Program-made: the position numbers and the translations under genes
The notes under the pieces: model-generated
The model's input: the letters and a program-made list of their open reading frames with translations, nothing else
What the model was told of the DNA's origin: nothing
Databases searched by the model: none
Shown: in pieces, positions 7,854-15,020 of the stretch
How the letters are laid out: each line of letters begins with the position of its first letter
How positions within the stretch are numbered: position 1 is the first letter of the stretch
NCBI GenBank assembly: GCA_900540735.1
Contig: UQHB01000016.1
Coordinates: forward strand, 1-59,262
DNA from: an uncultured Megasphaera sp.
Lineage (GTDB): Bacteria; Bacillota; Negativicutes; Veillonellales; Megasphaeraceae
Direction of reading: 5' to 3'
Length of the DNA: 59,262 nt

Positions 7854-9311
7854 TTATTCTCGTATGACTTGAATCGTCTGTAACCGTTCATCAGCCGGGC
7901 CGTTCGGACTGTAGCCTGCAGCCATTTTTCGCTGTATATACGAAACGCACGCCAGTGTAATCCGTTCGCCCATAGCGACGACGGGTACGCCAGGCGGATA
8001 AAACATGACTGTTTCAGCAGCGATTTTGCCTACTGCTGTCTCTAAGGGAACGGCCTCACGACGGGCATGCCACACATCGACAGGAGCCATGACGACTTCT
8101 GGTTGTGGCAAGGGCAATTCTTCCGGCAAGGCTTGTATCTGTGTCTTCGGAGCCATAGCGGCAATGTACTGGCACGCCGCGAGGAGCCGATTCACACTTT
8201 CCATAGTATCACCAAGGGAAATAAATGCAAGGACGTGATTGCCTGCAGTCATTTCTACTTCTATGTGTTGCTGACGCAATAATTTTTCTGCCGCTCTGCC
8301 GTCGAGGCCGAGGCCAGAAAAATTAATGGTCACTTTCGACACATCAAAGGCGGCGACACTAGGATACTGCGTAATTTCACTGCCAAAGGAACGAATCCCG
8401 GGGATAGCATTGAGCCCTTTGCGGAGCCAATTTGCTAGTTCCACAGCGTTGCCGACGAGCTTCTGGCCATGGAGAGCTAACTGTTGTCGCGCGCTGTCGA
8501 GCGACGCTAAGAACCAGTAATGGGGACTCGTCGATTGGACGAGATGCATCGCTTCAGCAACTTTTTCGACACCAGCAAAATCCTTGTGACAATGGAGCAT
8601 GGACGTTTGCGTGAGCGAGCCAGCGAGCTTATGCGTACTCTGGGCGACACAATCGGCACCGCAGGCCAAAGCTCCACGAGGCAACGCTTCACTAAAGGGC
8701 AAGTGCGCACCGTGCGCTTCATCGACTAAGACGACGAGGCCGTGCGCATGCGCATAGGCAGCCAGTTCCGTAAGATTGCAGGCAATGCCGTCGTACGTAG
8801 GATATGTAAAGAGTACAGCCTTTGCTTCTGGATGAGCAGCCATTGCTGCTTTGAGGCTCCCCACATCAGGGCCGAGAGATACTTGCTCTTTTGCAGCAAA
8901 ACGGCTTTCCATGTAGGCCGGTTTGGCACCGCTCAAGACTAAACCACTAAAGACGCTCTTGTGTGCTTCCCGTGGAATCAAGAGCGTATCGCCGCACTGG
9001 CACGTGGCTAAAATCATAGCTTCTACACAAGCTGTCGTGCCATTAATGGAAAAGAACGTCCGCCCAGCACCGTATAAGTCAGCAGCTAGTTCCATTGCTT
9101 CTTTCAGGGGCCCTACAGGCGTGAATAAATCATCGAGCGCATACATGAGCCCTAAATCACGCCGCAGGGCATCACCAAAGAGATGCTGCTGATAGTCTGA
9201 CGCGCCAACGCCGACCTTATGGCCTGGCGTATGAAAAGGCACAAAGTGCTGTGCACAATAGTCTTCTAAGGCCTTTACAAAAGGTGCCTCTTGTTGCCGT
9301 AGTAAATCCAT
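7854..9311 (-). CDS. Orn/Lys/Arg decarboxylase family PLP enzyme (YaaO type)
   Basis: Fold-type I PLP decarboxylase of the short (about 485 residue) Gram-positive branch. N-terminal FHTPGHKVGVG, PLP-binding lysine in AQSTHKLAGSLTQTSML, an aspartate in VDEAHGAHLPF, and the C-terminal domain signature FYPPGVPVVAMGERIT. Substrate (Arg, Lys or Orn) cannot be told from the sequence; products would be agmatine, cadaverine or putrescine. In an operon with NUDIX (9 nt upstream) and tmk (9 nt downstream). Confidence 0.9.
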   Translation of the reverse strand: MDLLRQQEAPFVKALEDYCAQHFVPFHTPGHKVGVGASDYQQHLFGDALRRDLGLMYALDDLFTPVGPLKEAMELAADLYGAGRTFFSINGTTACVEAMILATCQCGDTLLIPREAHKSVFSGLVLSGAKPAYMESRFAAKEQVSLGPDVGSLKAAMAAHPEAKAVLFTYPTYDGIACNLTELAAYAHAHGLVVLVDEAHGAHLPFSEALPRGALACGADCVAQSTHKLAGSLTQTSMLHCHKDFAGVEKVAEAMHLVQSTSPHYWFLASLDSARQQLALHGQKLVGNAVELANWLRKGLNAIPGIRSFGSEITQYPSVAAFDVSKVTINFSGLGLDGRAAEKLLRQQHIEVEMTAGNHVLAFISLGDTMESVNRLLAACQYIAAMAPKTQIQALPEELPLPQPEVVMAPVDVWHARREAVPLETAVGKIAAETVMFYPPGVPVVAMGERITLACVSYIQRKMAAGYSPNGPADERLQTIQVIRE

Positions 9312-9320
9312 CGTTACTCC

Positions 9321-9782
9321 TTAATCATCTAAATGCCGAAAAAAAGGCCACAATAAGTCATGGCTCTTTTCATAGGAAAATTCTCTCATCTGTTGGAGCG
9401 ACCGCCACAAGGACCCGTGAATGCGATACGTCGGGAACTCTTCCGGCATGACCCAATGATACTGCAAATGTTCTTCTGACAAGGTCACGTCCGGCGAATC
9501 AGAAATAGCCGTAAAAATAACGCCGTTTAAAAATTGGCCGTCTTTCTTTTGGTAACTCCAAATCCCTGCTGGTGCGGCTAAGCGAATAGACAATCCCGTT
9601 TCTTCTTTTACTTCCCGCGAAAGGCCTGTAATGAAGTTTTCTGTAAACTGCAAACCACCGCCGGGAAATTCCCAGTGCTGCAGTCCTTCAGCATCGTTTT
9701 TCTGTAATAACAACAGTTTTCCTTGATGAAAAATCATGGCTTTTACGCTCAAGCCCATAATCACATTTGCTGCTTGTCCCAT
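9321..9782 (-). CDS. NUDIX hydrolase
   Basis: NUDIX-fold pyrophosphohydrolase, 153 residues. The Nudix box is visible as GGGLQF...E with REVKEETGL, in the right GX5EX7REUXEEXGU spacing, near residues 46-68. Substrate unknown; the family cleaves nucleoside diphosphate derivatives. Start MGQAANVIMG at 9782 is preferred because GGGAG lies 8 nt upstream; an in-frame ATG at 9800 is possible. First gene of the operon leading to tmk. Confidence 0.88.
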   Translation of the reverse strand: MGQAANVIMGLSVKAMIFHQGKLLLLQKNDAEGLQHWEFPGGGLQFTENFITGLSREVKEETGLSIRLAAPAGIWSYQKKDGQFLNGVIFTAISDSPDVTLSEEHLQYHWVMPEEFPTYRIHGSLWRSLQQMREFSYEKSHDLLWPFFRHLDD

Positions 9783-9821
9783 TTGTCTATCTCCCATCAT
9801 TGTATGCTATATGTTGCTCAT

Positions 9822-9830
9822 ATTGTATCA
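9822..9830 (-). promoter_or_regulatory. extended -10 promoter for the NUDIX-tmk operon
   Basis: Minus-strand TGATACAAT, an extended -10 (TGn plus TACAAT), 40 nt upstream of the NUDIX start. No clear -35; one would fall in the terminator just upstream. Confidence 0.45.
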
Positions 9831-9837
9831 TATATAG

Positions 9838-9870
9838 AAAAAAGAAGGTAGTTTTGTCTACCTTCTTTTC
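9838..9870 (-). terminator. terminator after the metallo-beta-lactamase-fold gene
   Basis: GAAGGTAG (9844-9851) pairs with CTACCTTC (9858-9865), extended by A/T pairs; read on the minus strand it ends in a T run. It closes the four-gene operon starting at 13461. Confidence 0.8.
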
Positions 9871-9875
9871 TGGAG

Positions 9876-10859
9876 CTACACGAGGTCGTAGCGGTACACG
9901 CCGCCATCTTCTGTGCGTGTTACTTTATGATGATGTAAGAGATACTCAATGTGTGCCAGCGTTTCACCCATGGCGAACCATTTCTGTGTTGGCGGAAAGT
10001 CAGGCCATTTTTTACCGCGCATAGACCAAGTCATGTGCGGTGCAATTTCAAAGGCCGTGGACTTGGGATGAGCTGCTACGATATGGAGGACTTCTTTGAG
10101 CCGCCGTGCGTGATGGGCTTTGATTTCGTCAATACGCGGCGCAATGGCATTATTATTATGGCGATGTCCGGGCAAAACCAGCTTCACAGGTAAGTCTTTG
10201 ACTTTATCAAGGCTCTTGAAATACTGCTCTAAGGAATCGCGCATATTCGACCAAACTTGGATATTCGGCGTAATGTCAAAGAGAATATGGTCCGTCGTAA
10301 AAAAGATTTCTTCCTTTGGCAAGTAGAGGCAGCAAATGCCCTTCGTATGGCCCGGCGTGTGAATGACATGTAAATCCACGTCGGCTATGTGCAACACATC
10401 GCCATCGACGACAGGATGATTGGCAAAGGTAATCTTTGGCGAATACTTCCGCGCTTGATTGGAAAACTGGCTCTTAATGTCTTCTTCAGGCATGCCTTCG
10501 CGCATGAAGTTTTCTTCTGTAAATTTCCAGGTCTCACCGCTTTCAGAATCGACGAGATACTGGTAATCGTCAGGATGCATGTACACCGGGCAACCTGCAT
10601 CCGCAAAGAGTCCGACAAGTCCAGTATGGTCTGCGTGCAAATGGGTCAAAAAGAGAGACGTTTGCGTTAAATCAATGTCCAGTTCGCCGAGGCCGTCGAG
10701 TAAATCTTTTTTGCATTCGGGCCGATTAAAGCCCGTATCGATGACGAGGTTTTCTGTCTTTCCTTTAATCACGTACGAGTTGAGATAGCGCAAAGGATTA
10801 TTCGGTAATTCTACGTGGATTTCGTAAATATCCGGGTTGTGATGGAGTTGTTGAATCAT
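9876..10859 (-). CDS. MBL-fold metallohydrolase
   Basis: Metallo-beta-lactamase-fold enzyme, 327 residues. Metal ligands in LTHLHADHTGLVG (HxHxDH), HVIHTPGHTKG, a later DHILFD and VLPGHRH. A C-terminal winged-helix-like tail (ARRLKEVLHIVAAHPKSTAFEIA onward) is common in the hydroxyacylglutathione-hydrolase-like branch. AAAGGAG precedes ATG. Last gene of an operon with the CpXC, macro-domain and methyltransferase-CsoR genes, 18 nt after CpXC. Natural substrate unknown. Confidence 0.88.
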   Translation of the reverse strand: MIQQLHHNPDIYEIHVELPNNPLRYLNSYVIKGKTENLVIDTGFNRPECKKDLLDGLGELDIDLTQTSLFLTHLHADHTGLVGLFADAGCPVYMHPDDYQYLVDSESGETWKFTEENFMREGMPEEDIKSQFSNQARKYSPKITFANHPVVDGDVLHIADVDLHVIHTPGHTKGICCLYLPKEEIFFTTDHILFDITPNIQVWSNMRDSLEQYFKSLDKVKDLPVKLVLPGHRHNNNAIAPRIDEIKAHHARRLKEVLHIVAAHPKSTAFEIAPHMTWSMRGKKWPDFPPTQKWFAMGETLAHIEYLLHHHKVTRTEDGGVYRYDLV

Positions 10860-10877
10860 ACGTCGCTCCTTTAAAGT

Positions 10878-11681
10878 TTATTGTGGTGGTGTAATGGTTT
10901 TATGGAAGATTTCTTGGCCTAAGGTCTGTACCCAAAAGCCGATGAGCTGGCCGTATTCCTTTGCATTTTCTTGCGTTGCTGCAGCCTTGATGACGTACTG
11001 AACGAGCTGCTGCGCCCACGAGTAGTCGTAACGGTCAAAGCGTCCTGTCGCTGGTGCATTGGGCAGTCTTTCTAAAATAGGTAAGAAAATGTCTTGCGTC
11101 ACTTCTTTCACTTTCTCGTTAATAGCGTAGCCATAGCCTTTGCCGTGGTCATCTTGGCGAAGGAAGACGAGGCTCACGTCCTGCGGTGTCTCGATAGTGT
11201 CCGTGTAGTCAATATGATAGGCCTCAAGGGGGAGTTGTCCTTGGTCTACTTTCGTTAAGAGAGAGTACGCTCCGTATTTAATGATTTCGTAGAGTCGGTC
11301 GTCGTACCCGCTTTCGAGTTCAATGATTTTTTCGCGCCATTCACCCCACGTCCGCGACACGCGGCAAATGTATTTGGCAAAGCTTGGCTGCCCTAAAAAG
11401 GCCGTCACTTCAGCTGATGTAATTTGTTCCGTCAAATCCGGCAAATGCCAAACCATCCACTTTTCGCGGCTATTAATATAGAGGCACGGTGCTTCAATAT
11501 GGACATGGGCTTGACAATGAGGGCACGTATAAAAGAAGAGGCCCTCATCCGTGAGGACGCGCTGGCGCAAGGCCCCATCATTCGTGCCGTCAATGCAGTT
11601 CCACGTGGCAAACGTCCCCTCTTGGTGGCACGCCGGGCATGTAATAGCTACATCTACAGCATGGGTTCTGTTTTTACTCAT
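10878..11681 (-). CDS. CpXC domain protein
   Basis: 267 residues. An N-terminal zinc-ribbon-like CpXC domain: ITCPACHQEGTF, then a second pair in YTCPHCQAHVHIEAP. The remainder is acidic and helical, without a motif I know. CpXC proteins have no settled function. The start MSKNRTHAVDVAI at 11681 lies one base after the macro-domain stop (TAG-G-ATG), so the two are coupled; a longer frame reaching 11738 would overlap that gene. Confidence 0.78.
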   Translation of the reverse strand: MSKNRTHAVDVAITCPACHQEGTFATWNCIDGTNDGALRQRVLTDEGLFFYTCPHCQAHVHIEAPCLYINSREKWMVWHLPDLTEQITSAEVTAFLGQPSFAKYICRVSRTWGEWREKIIELESGYDDRLYEIIKYGAYSLLTKVDQGQLPLEAYHIDYTDTIETPQDVSLVFLRQDDHGKGYGYAINEKVKEVTQDIFLPILERLPNAPATGRFDRYDYSWAQQLVQYVIKAAATQENAKEYGQLIGFWVQTLGQEIFHKTITPPQ

Positions 11682-11682
11682 C

Positions 11683-12492
11683 CTATTTGCCGCCTTTCCA
11701 TGCTTTTTTGCTATCTTTATAGGCTTGAATGACCGCATCTAAGGGCGATGCCGTCGTCACGTGTTGGTCTGCATAGGTCGCCATGATGCGGTTCACCGTC
11801 TGTTCTTTGTCGACGAGAGACCGGTCTGGTTGACGGGCAAAACCATCGAGAATAGTCTGCATTTGCCGTACTGCATCGGCTAAGACAAGCGGATCTGGCG
11901 TCATGTCTTGGAGCGGCATGAGGACGAGAGCTGCTGCTCCTTCTTCTACGGTCTTGCGCAGTTCGCCCTTCGGCGCCGCTGTGACGTGCTGGAGCCACCA
12001 GTAAATGGCCGCTTTCATATAGGCATTTTGCATGTCCGTATTATCGCAGACTATGTCAATACGGTCTAAGCCTTGTCCTTCTTCGAGGAGTACCGGCACG
12101 GCTGCAGCAGCCGCTAAGTGGCGCGGATAGCGTTTATCTTCTGTAGCCAGCGACGTAAAGGCTACATACTTGCACTGCTTTTCTGCAACGACTTGCAAGC
12201 TATGGCGATACGCCGAAATGAGACCCCGTTCTTCGTCCCGTTTGCCGCCGACCCAGTACGGAGCTACAGCGTGAATGATGTATTTTGCTCGTAATTTAAA
12301 ACCTTTCGTCGCTTTCGCATCGCCTTCAGGGCACCCCTGCAAGGCCTGGCACGCACCACCTAAGGATAATCCAGCAGCGCGGAAAATGACATGGTCTTGG
12401 GGGCTTACATCTAAGAGCGTTGTACTTGCCGAATGGACAATGGCATCGGCTGGCCATTTCGTAATATCGCCTACTAACACGCGAAATTGCAT
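11683..12492 (-). CDS. macro domain protein with C-terminal extension
   Basis: About 269 residues. Residues 1-160 follow the macro-domain pattern (FRVLVGDITKWPADAIVHSAS, FRAAG, AKYIIHAVAP, VAFTSLAT), a fold that binds or hydrolyses ADP-ribose derivatives. The usual NAAN is HSAS and the GGGV loop is replaced by DVSPQDHVI, so catalytic ability is doubtful. A roughly 110-residue helical tail has no recognised match. AAGGGA lies 10 nt before this ATG. Between the fusion gene and CpXC in one operon. Confidence 0.75.
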   Translation of the reverse strand: MQFRVLVGDITKWPADAIVHSASTTLLDVSPQDHVIFRAAGLSLGGACQALQGCPEGDAKATKGFKLRAKYIIHAVAPYWVGGKRDEERGLISAYRHSLQVVAEKQCKYVAFTSLATEDKRYPRHLAAAAAVPVLLEEGQGLDRIDIVCDNTDMQNAYMKAAIYWWLQHVTAAPKGELRKTVEEGAAALVLMPLQDMTPDPLVLADAVRQMQTILDGFARQPDRSLVDKEQTVNRIMATYADQHVTTASPLDAVIQAYKDSKKAWKGGK

Positions 12493-12510
12493 GACAATCA
12501 CATCCCTTTA

Positions 12511-13461
12511 TTATTTTACAAACGTACTAATTGCTTTTTTCAGATTTTCTACAGCTTCTAAATCATTTTCGTGAATAGCATCGACAATGCAGTGGTCAAT
12601 GTGGTCTTTTAAAATGACTTTGCTCACACTGACAATAGCCGAATCGACAGCAGACAACTGAATGAGCACATCACTGCAGTCGCGGCCGTCTTCAATCATC
12701 CGCTTAATCGCTTCTAAATGGCCGGAAATGCGAGCCAAGCGATTCATGACCATCTTCGTCTGCGTATGGCTATGGTTGTGCTCATGGGGCAAGCCTTGCA
12801 AATGGGCTTGTAAATGAGCCATTTCATCGGGTCCTGTCGTATCTTGGTACGCTGAGGCTACAGTTTCTTTCTTTTCCACAATGACGATGTAATAATCGGC
12901 CATATCCATAGCGGCAACGACAGAAAAGCCGGCACTAATGAGCATGGCTTCTAAGACATCGACTGGCGGCAAGGGCTCTGTATCGAGGGGCGTTGCTTCG
13001 TCGTGAATGGCATTGACCGTTTGCCGCGAAATGTCGTGCATAATGGCCAGTTTGCCGCCGATTTTCAAAGCCTTATACATGCGCTTCATAAAGGCTTGAC
13101 CGCTTCGCTGAATATGAGGATAAAAATTTAGACACGTGACGGCATCATAGGCATTTTCGCGTAGGTCGCACGTGAGGACATTGCCTACTGTAAAAGTTAT
13201 GCCAGGGAGGCTGGCAAATTTTTCTTTGCCCTTAGCAATCATAGCTTCAGCATAATCCAGCCCTTCGATAGTCCCGTCTGCGCCGACGATGTGCTGCAAA
13301 TAGGGCACGAGCACACCTGTACCACAACCGACATCCAAGATGTGCGCACCTTGGGGAATGCCAATGAGGTGCAGCAAGAATTGTAGTTTTTCTGCATCTT
13401 CATTGCGGTCATGGTCCCAAGTTGGAGCGTATTTTTCAAAAAATCTATGTTCTTTATCCAT
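12511..13461 (-). CDS. SAM methyltransferase fused to CsoR-type metal sensor
   Basis: 316 residues in two parts. Residues 1-195 are a class I SAM-dependent methyltransferase: ILDVGCGTGVLVPYL (SAM loop), an acidic IEGLDYAEAM and TCLNFYPHI. After a histidine-rich linker (HEHNHSH) residues about 225-316 form a CsoR/FrmR-family repressor: MNRLARISGHLEAIKRMIED, then DCSDVL and LKDHIDHCI, which preserve the Cys-His-Cys metal ligands of copper-sensing CsoR. CsoR proteins are all-helical tetramers that leave DNA on metal binding. The frame is continuous. First gene of a four-gene operon; divergent from an MFS gene. Methylation target unknown. Confidence 0.85.
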   Translation of the reverse strand: MDKEHRFFEKYAPTWDHDRNEDAEKLQFLLHLIGIPQGAHILDVGCGTGVLVPYLQHIVGADGTIEGLDYAEAMIAKGKEKFASLPGITFTVGNVLTCDLRENAYDAVTCLNFYPHIQRSGQAFMKRMYKALKIGGKLAIMHDISRQTVNAIHDEATPLDTEPLPPVDVLEAMLISAGFSVVAAMDMADYYIVIVEKKETVASAYQDTTGPDEMAHLQAHLQGLPHEHNHSHTQTKMVMNRLARISGHLEAIKRMIEDGRDCSDVLIQLSAVDSAIVSVSKVILKDHIDHCIVDAIHENDLEAVENLKKAISTFVK

Positions 13462-13482
13462 ATGAGGCACCTAATCTTTCTT

Positions 13483-13500
13483 TAATCTCTATAATCTCTA
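13483..13500. repeat. tandem 9-bp repeat, possible operator
   Basis: TAATCTCTA occurs twice head to tail (13483-13491 and 13492-13500), beginning at the -10 box of the fusion-gene promoter and covering its start site. A related AATAGAGAT (complement of the same core) follows the -10 of the divergent MFS promoter at 13578-13586. Confidence 0.5.
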
Positions 13501-13528
13501 TTGTAAAGGTAATAGCTTCGTTTGACAA
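13500..13528 (-). promoter_or_regulatory. promoter of the fusion-gene operon
   Basis: Minus-strand TTGTCA (13528-13523), 17-nt spacer, TACAAT (13505-13500), 39 nt upstream of the start codon. Good match to a housekeeping sigma-A promoter. Confidence 0.75.
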
Positions 13529-13572
13529 ATTATTTAATCGTCGTGATAGATATATTTTATAGATGAAAATTT

Positions 13573-13580
13573 GCTATAAT
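13573..13580 (+). promoter_or_regulatory. extended -10 promoter of the MFS gene
   Basis: TTGCTATAAT: TATAAT at 13575-13580 with the TGn extension. 48 nt before the MFS start. The -35 region is poor, as is usual for extended -10 promoters. Confidence 0.6.
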
Positions 13581-13627
13581 AGAGATAAGAAAATTGCTCG
13601 TTATGACCTGTGAAAGAAGGAATGTCT

Positions 13628-14953
13628 ATGACTACTAAACAGCGTATTTTTATTTCCATATGTCTCGTCAGTTTTGCCGGTCCCTTTCTCTCGACAGCTA
13701 TGACCATTGCCATTCCCATGATGGCCGCAGAATTTGCGGTCCTTCCCAATACACTGAGCCGCATCATTACGATTTTCCTCATCGTAGCCGCTGCCTTTTT
13801 ACTGCCCTTCGGCAAAGTCTCAGACATTTACGGCCATCGCCGGGTCTACACGACAGCTCTCGCCGCCTTCGGCCTCAGTACAGGAGCAGCTATGTTCGTG
13901 CCGTCCCTGACGTGGCTCGTCGTCTGCTACGTCTGCCAAGGCCTGGCTCTAGCGGCCATTTACGTGTCGTACATGCCTCTCCTCTTGACGACGACTACAG
14001 CCGAACATCAAGGAAAGCGACTCGGCACAGCTGTAGCCCTGACGTACTGCGGTCTGACGTGCGGCCCTGTTATTGGCGGTATGCTCACTCAGTTTGCCGG
14101 GTGGCGTTGTATTTTCGGCGTAACCTTTCTCCTCATTTTCGCAAGCTTTCTCTTCATTCGTCCCATCAAAGAAGAATGGTATGCTAAAGGTGCGCCTTTC
14201 GTCAATCTCGTCAGTTCGGCACTGGTCATTCCCGGCATCATCTTGTGTCTCTACGGCCTTTCCATCAATAGCCCCCTCTTGTGGCTAGGACTCATCTTCT
14301 TAGGAGCCTTCATGGTACACGAAAGCAAATCGTACCACCCTTTATTGCCCCTCTATATTTTCCGTAATCTAACCTTCTCTATGTCGAATTTAGTGTCCTT
14401 CATTCAATACAGTGCGACTTATGCAGTCTCGTTCCTCGTTTCCCTCTATGGGCAGCTCGTCCTCGGCCTCTCGCCTGCTGAAGCCGGGCTCTTGCTCCTC
14501 GTGCAGCCCCTCTTAATGGCTCTCTTTTCAACGAAAGCCGGCGACATTTCCGACCGCTACGGCAGCCGCTACATTGCCTCTTTAGGATTGCTTTTGACGA
14601 CGCTCGGCCTTTCCCTCTTTGCTTATACAGTCACGCCGTCCCTCATCTTGACCGTCGCCATTCTCTGCATCATCGGCCTTGGCTCTGCCCTCTTCGGTGC
14701 GCCCAATAACAGTGCCATCATGGGCTCTGTAAAGCCAGCATACCACGGTCTTGCATCGAGCATGCTCGCCTTAGCGCGCAATTTAGGCCAAGCCATTAGC
14801 ATGGCCTTAGTGACCCTCATTTTAACGCAGCAAACGACACTGGTCTCGCCCTATGCCGCTGCCTTAACAGCGACATTGCAACAATCCTTTACGCTCTTTG
14901 CTATACTTTGCTTCGTCGCCATCTTTGCGTCGCTCACACGGGGCAAGGTCTAG
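13628..14953 (+). CDS. MFS transporter, drug exporter type
   Basis: Major facilitator superfamily permease, 441 residues, many hydrophobic segments throughout. Motif A-like GKVSDIYGHRRVYT after the second segment and motif C-like GLTCGPVIGGML in segment 5 suggest a drug:H+ antiporter (DHA2-like). AGAAGG ends 7 nt before this ATG, so it is preferred to upstream in-frame GTG 13610 and ATG 13622. Divergent from the methyltransferase-CsoR fusion and sharing a promoter-proximal motif with it, which suggests joint control; substrate unknown. Confidence 0.88.
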   Translation: MTTKQRIFISICLVSFAGPFLSTAMTIAIPMMAAEFAVLPNTLSRIITIFLIVAAAFLLPFGKVSDIYGHRRVYTTALAAFGLSTGAAMFVPSLTWLVVCYVCQGLALAAIYVSYMPLLLTTTTAEHQGKRLGTAVALTYCGLTCGPVIGGMLTQFAGWRCIFGVTFLLIFASFLFIRPIKEEWYAKGAPFVNLVSSALVIPGIILCLYGLSINSPLLWLGLIFLGAFMVHESKSYHPLLPLYIFRNLTFSMSNLVSFIQYSATYAVSFLVSLYGQLVLGLSPAEAGLLLLVQPLLMALFSTKAGDISDRYGSRYIASLGLLLTTLGLSLFAYTVTPSLILTVAILCIIGLGSALFGAPNNSAIMGSVKPAYHGLASSMLALARNLGQAISMALVTLILTQQTTLVSPYAAALTATLQQSFTLFAILCFVAIFASLTRGKV

Positions 14954-15020
14954 AAAATGGGTATACTTCTCACGATGAACGTGCTAGAATAAGGACAACT
15001 TACACAGAGGGGGAATTGGC

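Noticed and set aside
13660..14187. 175-codon frame within the MFS gene
   Set aside because: Same strand, other frame, Arg/His/Ser-rich; the MFS frame has the membrane segments and ribosome site.
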